Below are positions 41,317 to 50,922 of a DNA stretch of 64,000 nt, in pieces (positions within the stretch are counted from its first letter, which is position 1; every line of letters begins with the position of its first letter). The notes under the pieces are model-generated. The model was not told the DNA's origin. It saw nothing but the letters and a program-made list of their open reading frames with translations, and searched no databases. Position numbers and translations under genes: made by a program. This DNA is from Pseudomonadota bacterium (lineage in GTDB: Bacteria > Pseudomonadota > Alphaproteobacteria > Rhodobacterales > Rhodobacteraceae): assembly GCA_038533575.1 (NCBI GenBank), contig JBCAYL010000001.1, positions 1,330,226 through 1,394,225 of the forward strand, read 5' to 3'.

Positions 41317-43122
41317 ATGTGCGGAATCGTAGGAATTCTCGGAAGGCACGAAGTCGCGCCCATGCTCGTCGAGGGGCTCCGGCGGCTCGAATATCGCGGC
41401 TATGACAGCGCGGGCATCGCCACCGTCAACGATGGCGCGCTCGACCGCCGCCGCGCGGTGGGCAAGCTCGTCAATCTGAGCGATCTCCTCGTGCATCAGC
41501 CGCTCGCGGGCAAATCCGGGATCGGGCATACCCGCTGGGCCACCCACGGCGCGCCCACCGAGCTCAACGCCCATCCCCACCGCGCCGCCAAGGTCGCCGT
41601 CGTCCATAACGGGATCGTGGAGAATTACCGGGAGCTGCGCGACGAGCTGAAGACGCACGGGATCGAGTTCGTCACGCAGACCGATACCGAGACGGTCGCC
41701 CTCCTCTGCCAGCATTTCATGGATGGCGGGCAATCGCCCGTGGACGCCGCGCGGAGCACCGTGGCCCGGCTCGAGGGTGCCTTTGCTCTGGCCTTTCTCT
41801 TCGACGGGCTGCCTGACCTTATGGTCGCCGCGCGGAAGGGCTCCCCCCTCGCCATCGGGCACGGCGAAGGCGAGGTCTTCCTCGGCTCCGACGCCATCGC
41901 GCTCGCGCCGCTCACGGATCGCATCACCTATCTCGAAGAGGGCGATTTCGCCGTCCTCACCCGCCAGAGCATCGACATCGAGGACAGGCACGGGCGCCGG
42001 GCCAACCGCGCGGTCCATACCGTCCAGATCGACCAGGGCGCCACGGACAAGGGCGGCCACAAGCACTTCATGGCCAAGGAAATCGCCGAGCAGCCCGCCG
42101 TTATTGACCGCTGCCTTGCGGCCTATCTTGACGGGGACACGATCACGCTGCCCGACGGGTTCGATTTCGAGGGGATCGAGCGTGTCACGCTCGTGGCCTG
42201 CGGCACGGCCTTTTACGCCTGCATGGTGGCCAAGTACTGGTTCGAGCAGCTGGCGCGGCTCCCCGTGGAGATCGATATCGCCTCCGAATTCCGCTACCGC
42301 GAGCCACCGGTAAGCCCGAACACGCTCGCGATTTTTGTGAGCCAATCCGGCGAGACGGCAGATACGCTGGCCGCGCTCCGCTACATGGAAGGCAAGGCGG
42401 CCAAGATCGCCGCCGTCGTCAACGTCACGACCTCGACCATCGCGCGGGAGAGCGACCTCGTCTTCCCCATCCACGCGGGTACGGAGATCGGCGTGGCCTC
42501 CACGAAGGCCTTCACCTGCCAGCTCACGGTGCTGGCGCTCCTCGCGCTGAAGGCCGCTCTCGCCAAGGGACAGCCCTTGCCCGAGGACGCCCTCGAAAAC
42601 CTGCGCCTCGTGCCGGGCCTCGTGCAGCACGCACTCACACTCGCCCAGCGGTCCACCGACGTCTCGCGTTCGCTGGCAGAGGCGCGCGACATCATCTTTC
42701 TCGGCCGCGGCGCGCTCTATCCCCTGGCGATGGAAGGTGCGCTGAAGCTAAAGGAAATCAGCTACATACACGCCGAAGGTTATGCGTCAGGTGAGCTGAA
42801 ACACGGCCCCATCGCCCTTATCGACGACAGCGTGCCCGTGGTCGTCATGGCCCCGCGTGACGCCCTCTTCGACAAGACCGTCTCCAACATGCAGGAGGTG
42901 ATGGCGCGCGGCGGGCGCGTCGTGCTCATCACCGACAGCGCCGGGGCGAAGATGGCCGGCGACGGCGCGTGGGAGACGATCCTCTTGCCCGAGATCGACC
43001 CGCTCTTCGCCCCCATCCTCTATGCGGTGCCCGCGCAGATGCTCGCCTACTACACCGCCGTGGCCAAGGGGACGGACGTGGACCAGCCGCGCAACCTCGC
43101 GAAATCCGTCACCGTGGAGTGA
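41317..43122 (+). CDS. glmS: Glutamine--fructose-6-phosphate aminotransferase (isomerizing)
   Basis: A 601-residue enzyme producing glucosamine-6-phosphate. The N-terminal nucleophile Cys is residue 2 (MCGIVGILGR), with RLEYRGYDSAGIA and HTRWATHG. The C-terminal isomerase holds two SIS domains with VACGTAFYACMVAKYW, SQSGETADTLAALRY and the catalytic tail NLAKSVTVE. There are no bases between glmU and glmS, so a glmS ribozyme leader is impossible here. Expression follows glmU. Confidence 0.97.
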   Translation: MCGIVGILGRHEVAPMLVEGLRRLEYRGYDSAGIATVNDGALDRRRAVGKLVNLSDLLVHQPLAGKSGIGHTRWATHGAPTELNAHPHRAAKVAVVHNGIVENYRELRDELKTHGIEFVTQTDTETVALLCQHFMDGGQSPVDAARSTVARLEGAFALAFLFDGLPDLMVAARKGSPLAIGHGEGEVFLGSDAIALAPLTDRITYLEEGDFAVLTRQSIDIEDRHGRRANRAVHTVQIDQGATDKGGHKHFMAKEIAEQPAVIDRCLAAYLDGDTITLPDGFDFEGIERVTLVACGTAFYACMVAKYWFEQLARLPVEIDIASEFRYREPPVSPNTLAIFVSQSGETADTLAALRYMEGKAAKIAAVVNVTTSTIARESDLVFPIHAGTEIGVASTKAFTCQLTVLALLALKAALAKGQPLPEDALENLRLVPGLVQHALTLAQRSTDVSRSLAEARDIIFLGRGALYPLAMEGALKLKEISYIHAEGYASGELKHGPIALIDDSVPVVVMAPRDALFDKTVSNMQEVMARGGRVVLITDSAGAKMAGDGAWETILLPEIDPLFAPILYAVPAQMLAYYTAVAKGTDVDQPRNLAKSVTVE

Positions 43123-43125
43123 TGC

Positions 43126-43518
43126 TCAGAGCGGTGTCACGCGGATCGGCACCACCGCGGTCAGCGGCACGCCGAGCCCTTGCAGCGCCGCCAGCGACGC
43201 CCGGCTTCCCGCCGTGCGCGCCCCGTCGATGGGGATAAGGGTCACGTCGAGCGAGGTGCCTGTCTCCACCGCCGTGATGCGCCCCGGCCCTTGCCTGTCG
43301 ACAAGCGGTGTCCTGAGCCAAAGCCCGGGCTCGGCGGCGTTGCCCAAGGTCGCGAGGGTCTCTGCCGGGGCCGCGGCGGTGGCGGGCGGCGCTTCGGGCG
43401 CCGCCTCGTCGGGCTCGGGCACCAGTGCCGCCTCGTCGACCGGCTGAGGGCCGACCGGAACGGCGAACTCCGCGCATCCTGCACAGAACGCCAGAAAAGC
43501 CATCACAATCACGCGCAT
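43126..43518 (-). CDS. Lipoprotein of unknown function
   Basis: A 130-residue predicted lipoprotein. MRVIVMAFLAFCAGC gives a lipobox FCAGC with Cys 15. A Pro/Ala/Glu linker (about 22-55) precedes a compact C-terminal part with LWLRTPLV, GRITAVETGTSLDVTLIPID and LAALQGLGVPLTAVVPIRV. Upstream in-frame starts (43569) are less likely because they bury the signal. It converges on glmS with 3 bases between the stops and is divergent from moaA. Confidence 0.7.
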   Translation of the reverse strand: MRVIVMAFLAFCAGCAEFAVPVGPQPVDEAALVPEPDEAAPEAPPATAAAPAETLATLGNAAEPGLWLRTPLVDRQGPGRITAVETGTSLDVTLIPIDGARTAGSRASLAALQGLGVPLTAVVPIRVTPL

Positions 43519-43599
43519 ACCTACCGCTACCGCCCTCAAGGGATGCGCGCAACAGGCGGGGGGCTTCACACGGCAACGGACCGCGCATAGACCTTTGCC

Positions 43600-44610
43600 A
43601 TGGCCAACGCCCCCGCCCTCATCGATCCGTTCCAGCGCGCGATCACCTACCTCCGCCTCTCGGTGACGGATCGCTGCGATTTCCGCTGCCTCTATTGCAT
43701 GTCAGAGAAGATGACCTTCCTGCCCAAGGCGGAGCTTTTGTCGCTGGAAGAGCTCGACCGGCTGGCCTCGGCCTTCATCCGGCTGGGCGTGGAAAAGCTG
43801 CGCATCACCGGCGGCGAGCCCCTCGTCCGGCGTGATATCATGCAGTTCTTCGAGGCCATGGGCCGCCACCTCGAGACCGGTGCGCTCAAGGAGCTCACCG
43901 TGACGACGAACGGCTCCCAGCTTGCCCGCTTTGCCGATGATCTCGCCCGGACTGGCGTTCGGCGGATCAATGTCTCGCTCGACACGCTCGACGCCGTGAA
44001 ATTCAAGGAGGTCACGCGCTGGGGGCGGCTCGCGCAGGTGCTCGACGGGCTCGATGCCGCGCAGGCCGCCGGGCTCCGCGTGAAGCTCAATACCGTCGCG
44101 CTCAAGGGCTTCAACGAGGAGGAGCTCTTCGACCTCCTCGCCTTCTGCGAAACGCGCGGGATGGACATCACCTTCATCGAGGTCATGCCCATGGGCGATC
44201 TCGGCAATGAAGACCGGCTCGATCAGTATTGGCCCCTGTCGGACCTGCGCGCGCGCCTCGCCGCGCGCTACACGCTCACCGAGCTCAGCCACCGCACGGG
44301 CGGGCCCGCGCGCTATGTGCGGATCAATGAGACGGGGCAGCAGGTGGGCTTCATCACGCCGCTCACGCACAATTTCTGCGAAAGCTGCAACCGCGTGCGC
44401 GTCACCTGCACCGGCGAGATCTTCACCTGCCTCGGGCAGGAGGGAAAATCCGACCTGCGCGCGCCGCTCCGCGCCTCCCCCGAAGATGCCCCGCTCGAAG
44501 AGGCGATCCGCGCGGCCATCGGTCTCAAGCCTCGCGGGCATGATTTCGACTATGCCCGCGGGGTGGCCGACGGGCAGATGAGCCGGCACATGTCCCATAC
44601 CGGCGGTTAG
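43600..44610 (+). CDS. moaA: GTP 3',8-cyclase (molybdenum cofactor synthesis)
   Basis: A 336-residue radical-SAM enzyme catalysing the first step of molybdenum cofactor synthesis. The SAM [4Fe-4S] site is the CxxxCxxC of [26 protein letters not shown] is the SAM-binding GGE motif. The second C-terminal cluster ligands are in [13 protein letters not shown] followed by FTCLGQ. The family normally ends in a GG dipeptide; this one ends SHTGG, so it is intact. The nearby waaA start follows after 3 bases. Confidence 0.96.
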   Translation: MANAPALIDPFQRAITYLRLSVTDRCDFRCLYCMSEKMTFLPKAELLSLEELDRLASAFIRLGVEKLRITGGEPLVRRDIMQFFEAMGRHLETGALKELTVTTNGSQLARFADDLARTGVRRINVSLDTLDAVKFKEVTRWGRLAQVLDGLDAAQAAGLRVKLNTVALKGFNEEELFDLLAFCETRGMDITFIEVMPMGDLGNEDRLDQYWPLSDLRARLAARYTLTELSHRTGGPARYVRINETGQQVGFITPLTHNFCESCNRVRVTCTGEIFTCLGQEGKSDLRAPLRASPEDAPLEEAIRAAIGLKPRGHDFDYARGVADGQMSRHMSHTGG

Positions 44611-44613
44611 GCC

Positions 44614-45849
44614 GTGACCGCCCTCCTGCGCATCTATGGCCTCGCGACGCGGGCCTTGCTGCCCCTCGCGATGCGCAGCGAACGAAAGAAGCTCGCGGCG
44701 GCGGGCATGGAAGACCGGCTGCCCGAGAAACTTGGCCATGGCGACAGCCCCCGCCCGGAGGGACGGCTCCTATGGGTCCATGCGGCCTCCGTGGGCGAGA
44801 GCCTCTCCGCGCTCAACCTCATCACGCGACTGACCAAGCGGGCACGGATCCTTGTCACGACGGGCACGCCCACCTCCGCCAAGCTCATGGCGGCGCGGCT
44901 CCCGGAGGGGGCGTTTCATCGTTTTGCGCCGCTCGATGCCAGCGCAGCCGTGGCGCGCTTTCTCGACCATTGGCGCCCGGACGCGGCGCTCTTCATCGAG
45001 AGCGAGCTTTGGCCGCATATGATCCAGGCGCTCGAGGCGCGCGGCCTGCCCCGGGCGCTGGTGAATGCGCGCATGTCAGAGACATCCCTGAAACGCTGGC
45101 AGAAGCGCCCGGCCACGGCGCGCGCGCTCCTCTCGGGCTTCGCGCTCGTGCTGACGCAGACGGATACGCTTGCCCATGCGCTCGCCCATCTCGGCGCGCC
45201 GCGGGCGGAGAAGGCGCGCAATCTGAAAAGCATGGCCGCGCCGCTCCCCACCGACGCGGGGCTCATGGCGGAGGTCCCGCACAAGTCCTGGGTCGCGGCC
45301 TCGACCCATCCGGGCGAGGAAGAGCTCATTCTCAACGCCCAGGCCATTGTGCTCGAGCAGCATCCGGACGCCACGCTCCTTCTCGCCCCGCGGCACCCCG
45401 AACGGGGCGAGGCGGTGGCGCGCCTCATCGTCAACCGCGGCTGGCCTGCGCCGCGCCGGAGCGCGGGAGAGGGCCCAGGCGGGCCCGTCTGGCTCATCGA
45501 TACGCTGGGCGAACTCGGCAGTCTTTACGCGGCCGCACCCATCGTCTTCCTCGGCGGATCACTGACGAAGGTGGGCGGGCACAACCCCTACGAGCCCGCG
45601 CAGCACGGCGCGGCAATCATCACCGGGCCCCATATCCAGAATTTCACCGATGCCTTCGCGGAGTTCGACACCCGCAAGGCCGTGCAGCAGGTGACGAGCG
45701 TGCAGGCGCTGGCGAGCACCGTGGCCAACATGCTCACGCACCCGCCGCTCCTCCATGCCCGCCGCGAGGCCGTGCGGGACGTGGCCGGGCGGCAGGCCGA
45801 GGGCCTCGACCGGATCGAGGCCCAGATCGTTGAGGCGCTGGGGCTCTAG
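44614..45849 (+). CDS. waaA: 3-deoxy-D-manno-octulosonic acid transferase
   Basis: A 411-residue GT-B glycosyltransferase adding Kdo to lipid A precursors on the inner membrane. Signatures are the N-terminal membrane-associated helix (LLRIYGLATRALLPLAMR), LLWVHAASVGESLSAL with the catalytic Glu, LFIESELWPHMIQAL, WVAASTHPGEEELI, LLAPRHPERG and the nucleotide-binding GGSLTKVGGHNPYEPAQHG. The GTG start at 44614 is 3 bases after moaA. The stop shares CTAG with the convergent amidohydrolase. Confidence 0.94.
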   Translation: MTALLRIYGLATRALLPLAMRSERKKLAAAGMEDRLPEKLGHGDSPRPEGRLLWVHAASVGESLSALNLITRLTKRARILVTTGTPTSAKLMAARLPEGAFHRFAPLDASAAVARFLDHWRPDAALFIESELWPHMIQALEARGLPRALVNARMSETSLKRWQKRPATARALLSGFALVLTQTDTLAHALAHLGAPRAEKARNLKSMAAPLPTDAGLMAEVPHKSWVAASTHPGEEELILNAQAIVLEQHPDATLLLAPRHPERGEAVARLIVNRGWPAPRRSAGEGPGGPVWLIDTLGELGSLYAAAPIVFLGGSLTKVGGHNPYEPAQHGAAIITGPHIQNFTDAFAEFDTRKAVQQVTSVQALASTVANMLTHPPLLHARREAVRDVAGRQAEGLDRIEAQIVEALGL

Positions 45850-47009
45850 CTCGCGAGGGGCAGCCGCTGTTCGACGATCTCCGTCCACCAGCTGCAGCCC
45901 GCGGGGATCGCGTCATCGTTGAAGTTGTATTCCGGGTGATGGACGCTGGCGGTGTCCCCGTTGCCCATGAGGATATAGGCGCCGGGCCGCGCGTTGAGCA
46001 TGAAGGCGAAGTCCTCGCCGCCCATGACCAGGGGGGCATCCGCGCATTCCCCGGCCACCTTGCGGGCCATGTCCGCGGCGAAATCCGTCTGTTCGTCGCT
46101 GTTGACCATGACCGGGTAGCCGCGCTGGTAATCGACGAGGGCCTCTCCGCCATAGGCCGCGGCGGTCGTTTCGGCTACGGCGGAAAGCCGCGCCTCGACG
46201 AGGTCCTGAATGTCGGCGTCGAGGGTGCGCACGGTGCCACGAAGGGTCACCGTCTGCGGGATCACGTTGTGAGCGTTCGAGGAGGTCTGGAACGAGGTGA
46301 CCGAGAGCACGGCCTGTTTCACCGGGTCCACGTTGCGGCTCACGATGCTTTGCAGCGCGATCACGATGTGGGAGGCCATCACGGTGGTATCCACGGCCTC
46401 CTGGGGTTTGGCGGCGTGGCCGCCCTTGCCCGTCACGGTGATGGTGAACTGGTCCGCGGCGGCGAAGAAGGCACCCGGGCGGATGGCGAACTTGCCCGCC
46501 TCGAGGCCCGGCCAGTTGTGCATGCCGTAGACCTCTTCCACGTTCCAGCGGTCGAGCATGCCGTCATCGACCATTTCCTTGCCGCCGCCGCCGCCCTCTT
46601 CGGCGGGCTGGAAGATCACGAGAACATCGCCGTCGAACTGCCGGGTTTCACACAGGTATTGCGCCGCGCCGAGGAGCATCGCCGTATGCCCGTCATGGCC
46701 GCAGGCATGCATCGCGCCCGGCGTCTTCGACGCGTAATCGAGCCCCGTGGCCTCGAGGATGGGGAGCGCGTCCATATCGGCGCGGAGCCCGATGGTGCGC
46801 CCCGAGCTGCCCTTGCCCTTGATGAGGCCCACGACGCCGGTGCGCCCGATCCCCTCTACGACCTCGTCACAGCCGAAGGCGCGCAGCTTCTCGGCCACGA
46901 TCCCGCTCGTGCGATGCGTCTCGAAGAGAATCTCGGGATGCTCGTGGAGATCGCGGCGCCAGGCGGTGATGTCGGGCAGGAGTTCGGCGAAGCGGTTTTT
47001 GATGGGCAT
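45846..47009 (-). CDS. M20D-family amidohydrolase (hippurate hydrolase/carboxypeptidase type)
   Basis: A 387-residue dizinc amidohydrolase. Metal and catalytic motifs are RDLHEHPEILFETHRTS, LRADMDALPI, HACGHDGHTAML, FQPAEEGGGGGKEMV and GGHAAKPQEAVD in the dimerisation domain, plus the late VMGGEDFAFM. Members cleave N-acyl amino acids, hippurate or indole-acetyl conjugates; the substrate cannot be fixed from sequence. It ends a minus-strand run with the DsbA-like protein and argE, 8 bases after the former, suggesting joint use of acylated amino acids. Confidence 0.9.
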   Translation of the reverse strand: MPIKNRFAELLPDITAWRRDLHEHPEILFETHRTSGIVAEKLRAFGCDEVVEGIGRTGVVGLIKGKGSSGRTIGLRADMDALPILEATGLDYASKTPGAMHACGHDGHTAMLLGAAQYLCETRQFDGDVLVIFQPAEEGGGGGKEMVDDGMLDRWNVEEVYGMHNWPGLEAGKFAIRPGAFFAAADQFTITVTGKGGHAAKPQEAVDTTVMASHIVIALQSIVSRNVDPVKQAVLSVTSFQTSSNAHNVIPQTVTLRGTVRTLDADIQDLVEARLSAVAETTAAAYGGEALVDYQRGYPVMVNSDEQTDFAADMARKVAGECADAPLVMGGEDFAFMLNARPGAYILMGNGDTASVHHPEYNFNDDAIPAGCSWWTEIVEQRLPLAS

Positions 47010-47017
47010 GGTCTCTC

Positions 47018-47656
47018 TTACTCCTCGAGCGCGCGGCTCAGCGTGGCTGTGAACTCTTCGGGGTCGTAGATGCCGTCGATGCGCGCGGTCTCGACCCCGT
47101 CTCTCAGGATCAATGTGGTGGGAAATGTCGTGATGGCCAGCGCGGCGCTGCGTTGAAAGGCCGCGCGGACGGGCTCCGTGTCCTCAGAGACGCGCGCGGC
47201 GGCGTGGGCGTCAATCGTCAGGCCCTGCGCCGCGGCAACCGCCGCGAGGACCGGGGCGGAGGTGATGTCCTGCCCGTCACGAAAATGGGCCTCTTGCAGG
47301 GCGTGGGCGAAATCGAGGCGCGCCTCGGCCGGGGCTTGCAGCAGCGCGTGGGACGGCGGGGCGGAGGCACTGACGGGGCTGTCCTCGGCTTCGATGAGCG
47401 CTAAGAAGGCGTCGGAGACATGCTGCCCGGTCGCAGCGGCCATGCGGGGCGCGGCGCCGCGAATGTAGGGCGCGGCATCCTTGTAGGGGCCCACGCGCGG
47501 CCCTGTGATGAGCCCGCCAGGCAAGACCTCCACGGCGAGGTCGGGATGGGCGGCGCGCGCAGCGTGCCAGGCGGGAATGAGGCCGAAACACCAGCCGCAG
47601 AGTGGATCGAACCCGTAGATGACCTCTTTGCCCGCGCCCGTCACTGGCCCCGTCAC
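47018..47656 (-). CDS. DsbA-family (FrnE-like) thioredoxin-fold protein
   Basis: A 212-residue thioredoxin-fold protein with a DPLCGWCFG active site, a helical insertion (FAHALQEAHFRDGQDI) and the cis-Pro region AITTFPTTLILRDG. There is no signal peptide, so it should be cytoplasmic, as for FrnE-like relatives linked to disulfide isomerisation or oxidative stress. The GTG start at 47656 overlaps the argE stop as GTGA. Confidence 0.87.
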   Translation of the reverse strand: MTGPVTGAGKEVIYGFDPLCGWCFGLIPAWHAARAAHPDLAVEVLPGGLITGPRVGPYKDAAPYIRGAAPRMAAATGQHVSDAFLALIEAEDSPVSASAPPSHALLQAPAEARLDFAHALQEAHFRDGQDITSAPVLAAVAAAQGLTIDAHAAARVSEDTEPVRAAFQRSAALAITTFPTTLILRDGVETARIDGIYDPEEFTATLSRALEE

Positions 47657-48810
47657 TGACACTGCGCGATGAGCTTCTGGAGGAAGGCCTCGCCCGCCTC
47701 GAACTGCGCCACGGTGATGTACTCGTTCGGCTGATGAGCTAGCGCGATGTCGCCCGGACCACAAATAACAGTGCTGAAACCGCCCGCCTGGAACCAGCCG
47801 CCATCCGTCCCGTAGGCGACGACCTGCTCGCCATTGTCGCCGGTGATGCGGCGCACGAGCTCTTCGGCGGGCCCGTTCGGCTCGGGGCTCACGCCCGGCC
47901 CGGGGGCGAGCATCCGGCAGGTGACGCCCGCGGTCGGATGCACGGCCCTCACCTCCGCATCCACCTCGTCGCAGAACGCCTTGAAACCCTTGAAGTGTCG
48001 CCCGTCCATCTCGGAGGGGACGTTGCGCACATCCACGCTGAAGGAGCAGTCCCGCGCAGTGATGTTGTGCGCCGTGCCGCCATTGAGCATGCCCACATGG
48101 AGCGTGGTGTAGGGCGGATCGAAGAGCGCGTCGTCCGGGTGGACGGGCTTGGCGCGGTTCTCCTCGGAGCGCTGGCGCAGCCACTCCACGAGGCGCGCGG
48201 CCACCATGGTGGCGCTCACGCCCTCATGCATCTTCGAGGAATGGACCTCGTAGCCGCGCACGTCGACGAAGCAGGCGTCACAGCTCTTGTGACCGCTGAC
48301 GACGCGCATGCCCGTGGGCTCGCCCACGATGACCGCCTCCGCCGGGGGCAGCTTCTCCTTCATCGCCGCCACCAGCGGCCGCGCGCCGAGGAGGCCCACC
48401 TCCTCGTCATAGCTGAAGGCCAGCTGTATGGGCCGCCTGAGCGCCTTCATCTGCGGGACAGCGGCGAGCGCGAGCGCCACGAAGCCCTTCATGTCCGTCG
48501 TGCCGCGCCCGTAGAGCTTCCCGTCCTTCTCGGTCACGGTCCAGGGATCGGTCACCCAGTCCTGCCCGTCCACTGGCACCACGTCGGTATGGCCCGAGAG
48601 CACGACGCCGCCGGGCTCCTCCGGCCCGATATGGGCGAAAAGCGAGGCTTTCTCACCCGTCTCGTCGTAGTCGCGGTGGCAGGAGATGCCGTGGCCGTCG
48701 AGGTAGTCCTCCACGAAATCGATGAGCGGGAGATTCGTGTCGCGGCTCACCGTGGGGAACGCGACGAGACGGTCGAGCATGGCGCGGGCGGTCAAGGTCA
48801 TGGCTGGCAT
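47653..48810 (-). CDS. argE: Acetylornithine deacetylase
   Basis: A 385-residue M20A zinc hydrolase releasing ornithine from N-acetylornithine in arginine synthesis. Metal and catalytic motifs are LSGHTDVVPVDGQDW, YGRGTTDMKGFVALAL, FSYDEEVGLLGARPL and GEPTGMRVVSGHKS, with the dimer-domain HSSKMHEGVSA and late GTDGGWFQ. It is upstream of and translationally coupled to the DsbA-like gene. Its promoter region (48811-48903) contains a GC-palindromic repeat. Confidence 0.9.
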   Translation of the reverse strand: MPAMTLTARAMLDRLVAFPTVSRDTNLPLIDFVEDYLDGHGISCHRDYDETGEKASLFAHIGPEEPGGVVLSGHTDVVPVDGQDWVTDPWTVTEKDGKLYGRGTTDMKGFVALALAAVPQMKALRRPIQLAFSYDEEVGLLGARPLVAAMKEKLPPAEAVIVGEPTGMRVVSGHKSCDACFVDVRGYEVHSSKMHEGVSATMVAARLVEWLRQRSEENRAKPVHPDDALFDPPYTTLHVGMLNGGTAHNITARDCSFSVDVRNVPSEMDGRHFKGFKAFCDEVDAEVRAVHPTAGVTCRMLAPGPGVSPEPNGPAEELVRRITGDNGEQVVAYGTDGGWFQAGGFSTVICGPGDIALAHQPNEYITVAQFEAGEAFLQKLIAQCQ

Positions 48811-48873
48811 GGTGGCAGCATCCGCTGTGAGTTCAAGAAAAGCGCCGTCCCGAGCATCCGCCCTCGACGCGGG

Positions 48874-48900
48874 AGGCCCCGGGTTAGGCCCGGGGCGTGG
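48874..48900. repeat. GC-palindromic dispersed repeat, copy 1
   Basis: Arms GCCCCGGG and CCCGGGGC enclose a 5-base loop (here TTAGG), with conserved outer bases AG before and GTGG after. It lies between the stop of the dipeptide-transporter ATPase gene and argE, both minus strand. The same element recurs at 52809 and 57737. Confidence 0.75.
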
Positions 48901-48903
48901 TGA

Positions 48904-50751
48904 TCACGTGGCACGTGCGTACCCGGCCCATTCCCCCTGGAGCACGAGGTGGCCGGGCGAGACCTCGTCATATTCCGAGGGCGCGGGCTCGTAATCGATG
49001 GGATGGATCGGCGACGGGATCGGGCGGAAATTCAGATCCCGCTCGCTCTTTCTTCGGGTCGGGTCTGCCACGGGCACGGCCTTGAGCAGGCTCTGCGTGT
49101 ACTGGTGCTGCGGGTTCTCGAAGACGGCGCGGCGGGGACCGATCTCCACGATGCGGCCCAGATACATCACCCCCACGATGTGGCTCACCCGCTCCACCAC
49201 GGCCATGTCATGGCTGATGAAAAGCATGGAGATACCGAGCTCCGCCTGCAGCTCCATGAGCAGGTTGAGAACCTGCGCCTGCACGCTCACATCGAGCGCG
49301 CTCACGGCCTCGTCAGCGACGATGAGCTTGGGGTTCACGGCGAGCGCGCGGGCGATGGCCACGCGCTGCCGCTGGCCGCCCGAGAGCTCGTGGGGGAAGC
49401 GGCGCATGAAGCTCCGCGGCAGCTCCACCCGGTCGAAGAGCTCGGCCACGCGGTCGGCCTTGGCCTGCCCGCTCAGCATCCCGTAATTGTCAATCGGTTC
49501 AGCCACTTGGTCGGCGAGCTGCATCTGCGGATTGAGCGACGCGAAGGGATCCTGAAAGATCATCTGCATGTCCTTGCGCGCCTGCCGCAGCTCCTCCTCC
49601 GAAAGCGCGATGACATCGACGCCGTCGAGCCGCACTTCGCCTGAAAGCGGCTCCACGAGCCGCAGGAGCGCGCGCCCGCAGGAGGACTTTCCGCAGCCCG
49701 ACTCGCCCACGAGCGAGAGCGTCTGCCCCTTCTTGATCGAAAAGCTTACGTCTTCGACCGCGTGCACATTGGCCACCGTCCGCCGAAAGAAGCCGCCCTT
49801 CACCGGGAACCGCGTGACCAGGTTGCGCACGTCGAGCAGTACATTCTCCTGCCCCGGGATCGGCAGGACCTCGGTCTCTCCCTTGCCGAGGAGCTTCATG
49901 GGCTCGGGCAGGTCCTTGCCCGTCATCTCGCCGAGCCGCGGCACGGCCGCGAGGAGCGCCTGCGTGTAGGGGTGCTGGGGCTTGGCGAAGATTTCGGCCA
50001 CCGGCCCCTCCTCCACCTTCTCCCCGCGGAACATCACGACAACGCGGTCGGCCATCTGCGCCACGACGCTCATGTCATGGGTGATGAACATCACCGCCGT
50101 CCCTGTCTCCCGCTTGAGCCGGTCGATGAGCGCGAGGATCTCCGCCTGGATCGTGACGTCGAGCGCGGTGGTGGGCTCGTCGGCGATCAAGAGCTTGGGC
50201 TCGCAGGCCAGCGCCATGGCGATCACGACGCGCTGCCGCATGCCGCCCGAAAGCTCGTGGGGATACTGCGCGAGGCGCCGTTCGGGCTCTGGAATGCGCA
50301 CCTGCTTGAGGAGCTCGAGCGCGCGCGCCTTCGCGGCCTCCTTCGAGAGCCCCTTGTGGACGATGAGCCCCTCGGTGAGCTGCCGCTCCACCGTGAAGAC
50401 CGGGTTGAGCGAGGTCATGGGCTCCTGGAAGATCATCCCGATCTCGTTGCCCCGCAGCCCGCGCATGGACATCAGCGAGCGCTTCGCCATGTCCTCGGGG
50501 CCCTTGCCGCGATCGAAGAGGAGCTGGCCGTTGGTGATATCGCCACCGCCGAATTCCACGAGCCGCATGAGCGAGAGCGAGGAGACCGATTTGCCCGAGC
50601 CAGACTCGCCCACCACGCAGACCGTCTCGCCCGGATTGATCGTGAAGCTGACGTCCTTGACCCCCACCACGGGGCCGTCCTTTGTCTGGAATTCCACTCG
50701 AAGGTTGCGGATGTCGGCGACCGGTGTCTGGTCGGATGTCTGATCGAGCAT
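48904..50751 (-). CDS. Oligopeptide ABC transporter ATPase, fused DppD-DppF type
   Basis: A 615-residue protein carrying two complete nucleotide-binding domains. The first has GESGSGKSV, QEPMTSLNPVF, LSGGMRQRVVIAMAL and LLIADEPTTALD. The second has GESGCGKSS, QDPFASLNPQMQ, LSGGQRQRVAIARAL and LIVADEAVSALD. Each is followed by the family C-terminal zinc-like peptide-transporter segment (HPYTQALLAAVP and HQYTQSLLKAVP). It powers the permeases at 53512 and 54512. It is transcribed away from the binding protein at 51027 from a shared 275-base region. The ATG at 50751 has GGGAGGG. Confidence 0.93.
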   Translation of the reverse strand: MLDQTSDQTPVADIRNLRVEFQTKDGPVVGVKDVSFTINPGETVCVVGESGSGKSVSSLSLMRLVEFGGGDITNGQLLFDRGKGPEDMAKRSLMSMRGLRGNEIGMIFQEPMTSLNPVFTVERQLTEGLIVHKGLSKEAAKARALELLKQVRIPEPERRLAQYPHELSGGMRQRVVIAMALACEPKLLIADEPTTALDVTIQAEILALIDRLKRETGTAVMFITHDMSVVAQMADRVVVMFRGEKVEEGPVAEIFAKPQHPYTQALLAAVPRLGEMTGKDLPEPMKLLGKGETEVLPIPGQENVLLDVRNLVTRFPVKGGFFRRTVANVHAVEDVSFSIKKGQTLSLVGESGCGKSSCGRALLRLVEPLSGEVRLDGVDVIALSEEELRQARKDMQMIFQDPFASLNPQMQLADQVAEPIDNYGMLSGQAKADRVAELFDRVELPRSFMRRFPHELSGGQRQRVAIARALAVNPKLIVADEAVSALDVSVQAQVLNLLMELQAELGISMLFISHDMAVVERVSHIVGVMYLGRIVEIGPRRAVFENPQHQYTQSLLKAVPVADPTRRKSERDLNFRPIPSPIHPIDYEPAPSEYDEVSPGHLVLQGEWAGYARAT

Positions 50752-50899
50752 GGTCCCTCCCCAAGCGTTGTGTGAGCGTGGCGGCGCTTTGCCCGGCTGT
50801 CAAACAGCTCCCCGGCGCTTCCGCGCGCAAATCAGGCAAAAGGTGAAAAATCAGCCGCTTGTCCCGAGGCAATGCTTGCAATCGCAGGAAAAGCGGGGC

Positions 50900-50922
50900 G
50901 TCATGACGTCATGAGTGTCATG
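50900..50922. promoter_or_regulatory. Palindrome and GTCATG repeats in the divergent peptide-transporter promoter
   Basis: TCATGACGTCATGA (50901-50914) is a perfect 14-bp palindrome. GTCATG also occurs three times in one direction at 50900, 50908 and 50917. It lies between the divergent ATPase (50751) and binding-protein (51027) genes and is a good operator candidate. The rest of 50752-51026 shows no gene. Confidence 0.5.

Noticed and set aside
41270-41320. A glmS ribozyme or riboswitch leader
   Set aside because: glmU and glmS are directly adjacent (TAAATG), leaving no leader.
39940-42630. An 896-residue open frame on minus, antisense to glmU and glmS
   Set aside because: It mirrors the codon structure of two well-recognised enzymes and has no motif of its own.
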